NCBI GenBank assembly: GCA_963923455.1
Contig: CAWULT010000185.1
Span: forward strand, 1 to 6,461
From: CAWULT01 sp963923455
GTDB lineage: Bacteria; Acidobacteriota; Vicinamibacteria; Vicinamibacterales; UBA2999
Direction of reading: 5' to 3'
Length of the DNA: 6,461 nt
The notes under the pieces are model-generated. The model was not told where the DNA came from, searched no databases, and was given only the letters and a program-made list of their open reading frames with translations. A program made the translations under genes and the position numbers. Shown here piece by piece: positions 6,254 to 6,461 of this stretch. Numbering within the stretch: position 1 is the stretch's first letter; each line of letters starts with the position of its first letter.

Positions 6254-6292
6254 TCACCGATTTTTCACCGGTCAGCCGCAGCGCCGTCACCG
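6254..6292. repeat. Three TCACCG repeats in 11/22-bp phase, putative response-regulator binding array
   Basis: Identical TCACCG hexamers start at 6254, 6265 and 6287, so start-to-start distances are 11 and 22 bp. The intervening phase position at 6276 reads CCGCAG (three of six matches) and could be a degenerate fourth half-site. OmpR/PhoB winged-helix regulators bind tandem direct repeats with about 11-bp periodicity, as in the pho box. The array sits between the regulator gene and a divergent gene. Its last copy ends 9 bp upstream of a -10 hexamer, as expected for activation in place of a -35 element. That the cognate regulator binds here is inference. Confidence 0.55.
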
Positions 6293-6301
6293 GCGTTCCC
6301 G

Positions 6302-6307
6302 TCTAAT
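6302..6307 (+). promoter_or_regulatory. Candidate -10 (TCTAAT) for the divergent exported-protein gene
   Basis: TCTAAT matches five of six bases of TATAAT and would start a transcript near 6314, leaving a leader of about 20 nt that carries the ribosome site. The expected -35 window (about 6278-6285) is GCAGCGCC-type sequence with no resemblance to TTGACA, suggesting an activator-dependent promoter served by the TCACCG array just upstream. Confidence 0.45.
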
Positions 6308-6322
6308 CGGTCAGGAAGCATT

Positions 6323-6329
6323 GAGGAGG
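6323..6329 (+). promoter_or_regulatory. Strong Shine-Dalgarno GAGGAGG
   Basis: GAGGAGG is the best ribosome binding site in the window. It lies 5 nt before ATG 6335 and 8 nt before ATG 6338, so the second ATG of the tandem pair has the more usual spacing. It implies efficient translation of the divergent gene, in contrast to the weak sites of its neighbours. Confidence 0.7.
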
Positions 6330-6334
6330 ATCCG

Positions 6335-6461
6335 ATGATGCAGCAACAGACGGTGGCCCGCCTGGTGGGCGGGCTCGTGGGAGTGGCCCTCGTGGCCGTG
6401 ATGGTGGGCGGCGTGGCGATCTCGGCCGCCGGGCAGGACCCGCGGTCGACGCCGCCCACCA
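6335..6461 (+). CDS. Exported protein of unknown function, N-terminal about 42 residues (partial at window edge)
   Basis: Tandem ATG codons at 6335 and 6338 open a frame that runs off the window. The product begins MMQQQTVARLVGGLVG, followed by a hydrophobic core rich in Val, Ala and Gly and a plausible signal-peptidase site near ISAAGQ-D (about residues 29-35), then DPRSTPPT. The N-terminus has a single Arg as positive charge. The gene is divergent from the response regulator, with a very good ribosome site and a promoter carrying the phased TCACCG array, so it is probably a target of the two-component system. By analogy with cpxP beside cpxRA it could be a small periplasmic Spy/CpxP-like (LTXXQ) protein, but no such motif is within the visible part. 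It could equally be a longer exported protein. Confidence 0.7.
   Translation, partial: MMQQQTVARLVGGLVGVALVAVMVGGVAISAAGQDPRSTPPT

Overview
The window is very G+C-rich (roughly 70% by eye) bacterial chromosome, tightly packed, with long shadow frames opposite most real genes. The mix of a secreted matrixin-type protease, a secreted alpha/beta hydrolase, an HlyD/ABC exporter and an OmpR/HisKA two-component pair, all rich in Ala, Arg and Gly, would suit a high-GC soil lineage such as Acidobacteriota (Vicinamibacteria-like). This assignment is an impression from gene content, with no rRNA or marker gene to support it. There are no tRNA, rRNA, CRISPR or insertion-sequence features.

Layout. Positions 1-1352 (minus strand) hold the start of an export operon: an HlyD-type membrane fusion protein, then an ABC ATPase coupled to it by an ATGA overlap and cut by the window edge. 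The 55-bp leader in front of HlyD contains a 17-bp near-perfect palindrome that looks like a TetR-family operator, plus a small GC hairpin. Positions 1408-2076 (minus) encode a small secreted metzincin/matrixin-like protease. Back to back with it, only 19 bp away, a secreted alpha/beta hydrolase (2096-3439, plus) is followed 11 bp later by a GNAT acetyltransferase (3451-3936, plus). These converge on a two-component system on the minus strand: an OmpR-family response regulator (5489-6205) and its HisKA/HATPase sensor kinase (3958-5514), overlapping by 26 bp. Divergent from the regulator, at 6335 to the window edge, begins a gene for an exported protein with a strong Shine-Dalgarno.

How they may work together. 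The 129-bp gap between the regulator and the divergent exported gene contains the hexamer TCACCG three times, with start-to-start distances of exactly 11 and 22 bp. This is the helical phasing used by OmpR/PhoB-type regulators. The last copy ends 9 bp before a good -10 hexamer (TCTAAT) that has no recognisable -35, the geometry of a PhoB-type activated promoter. The simplest reading is a self-contained envelope-sensing module, in which sensor, regulator and divergent periplasmic effector are arranged as in Cpx (cpxRA divergent from cpxP). The identity of the effector cannot be seen because only about 42 residues are present. I found no clear evidence of a wholly new system. The most checkable novelties are the phased operator array, the palindrome controlling the exporter, and the 19-bp divergent start region that may yield leaderless transcripts.
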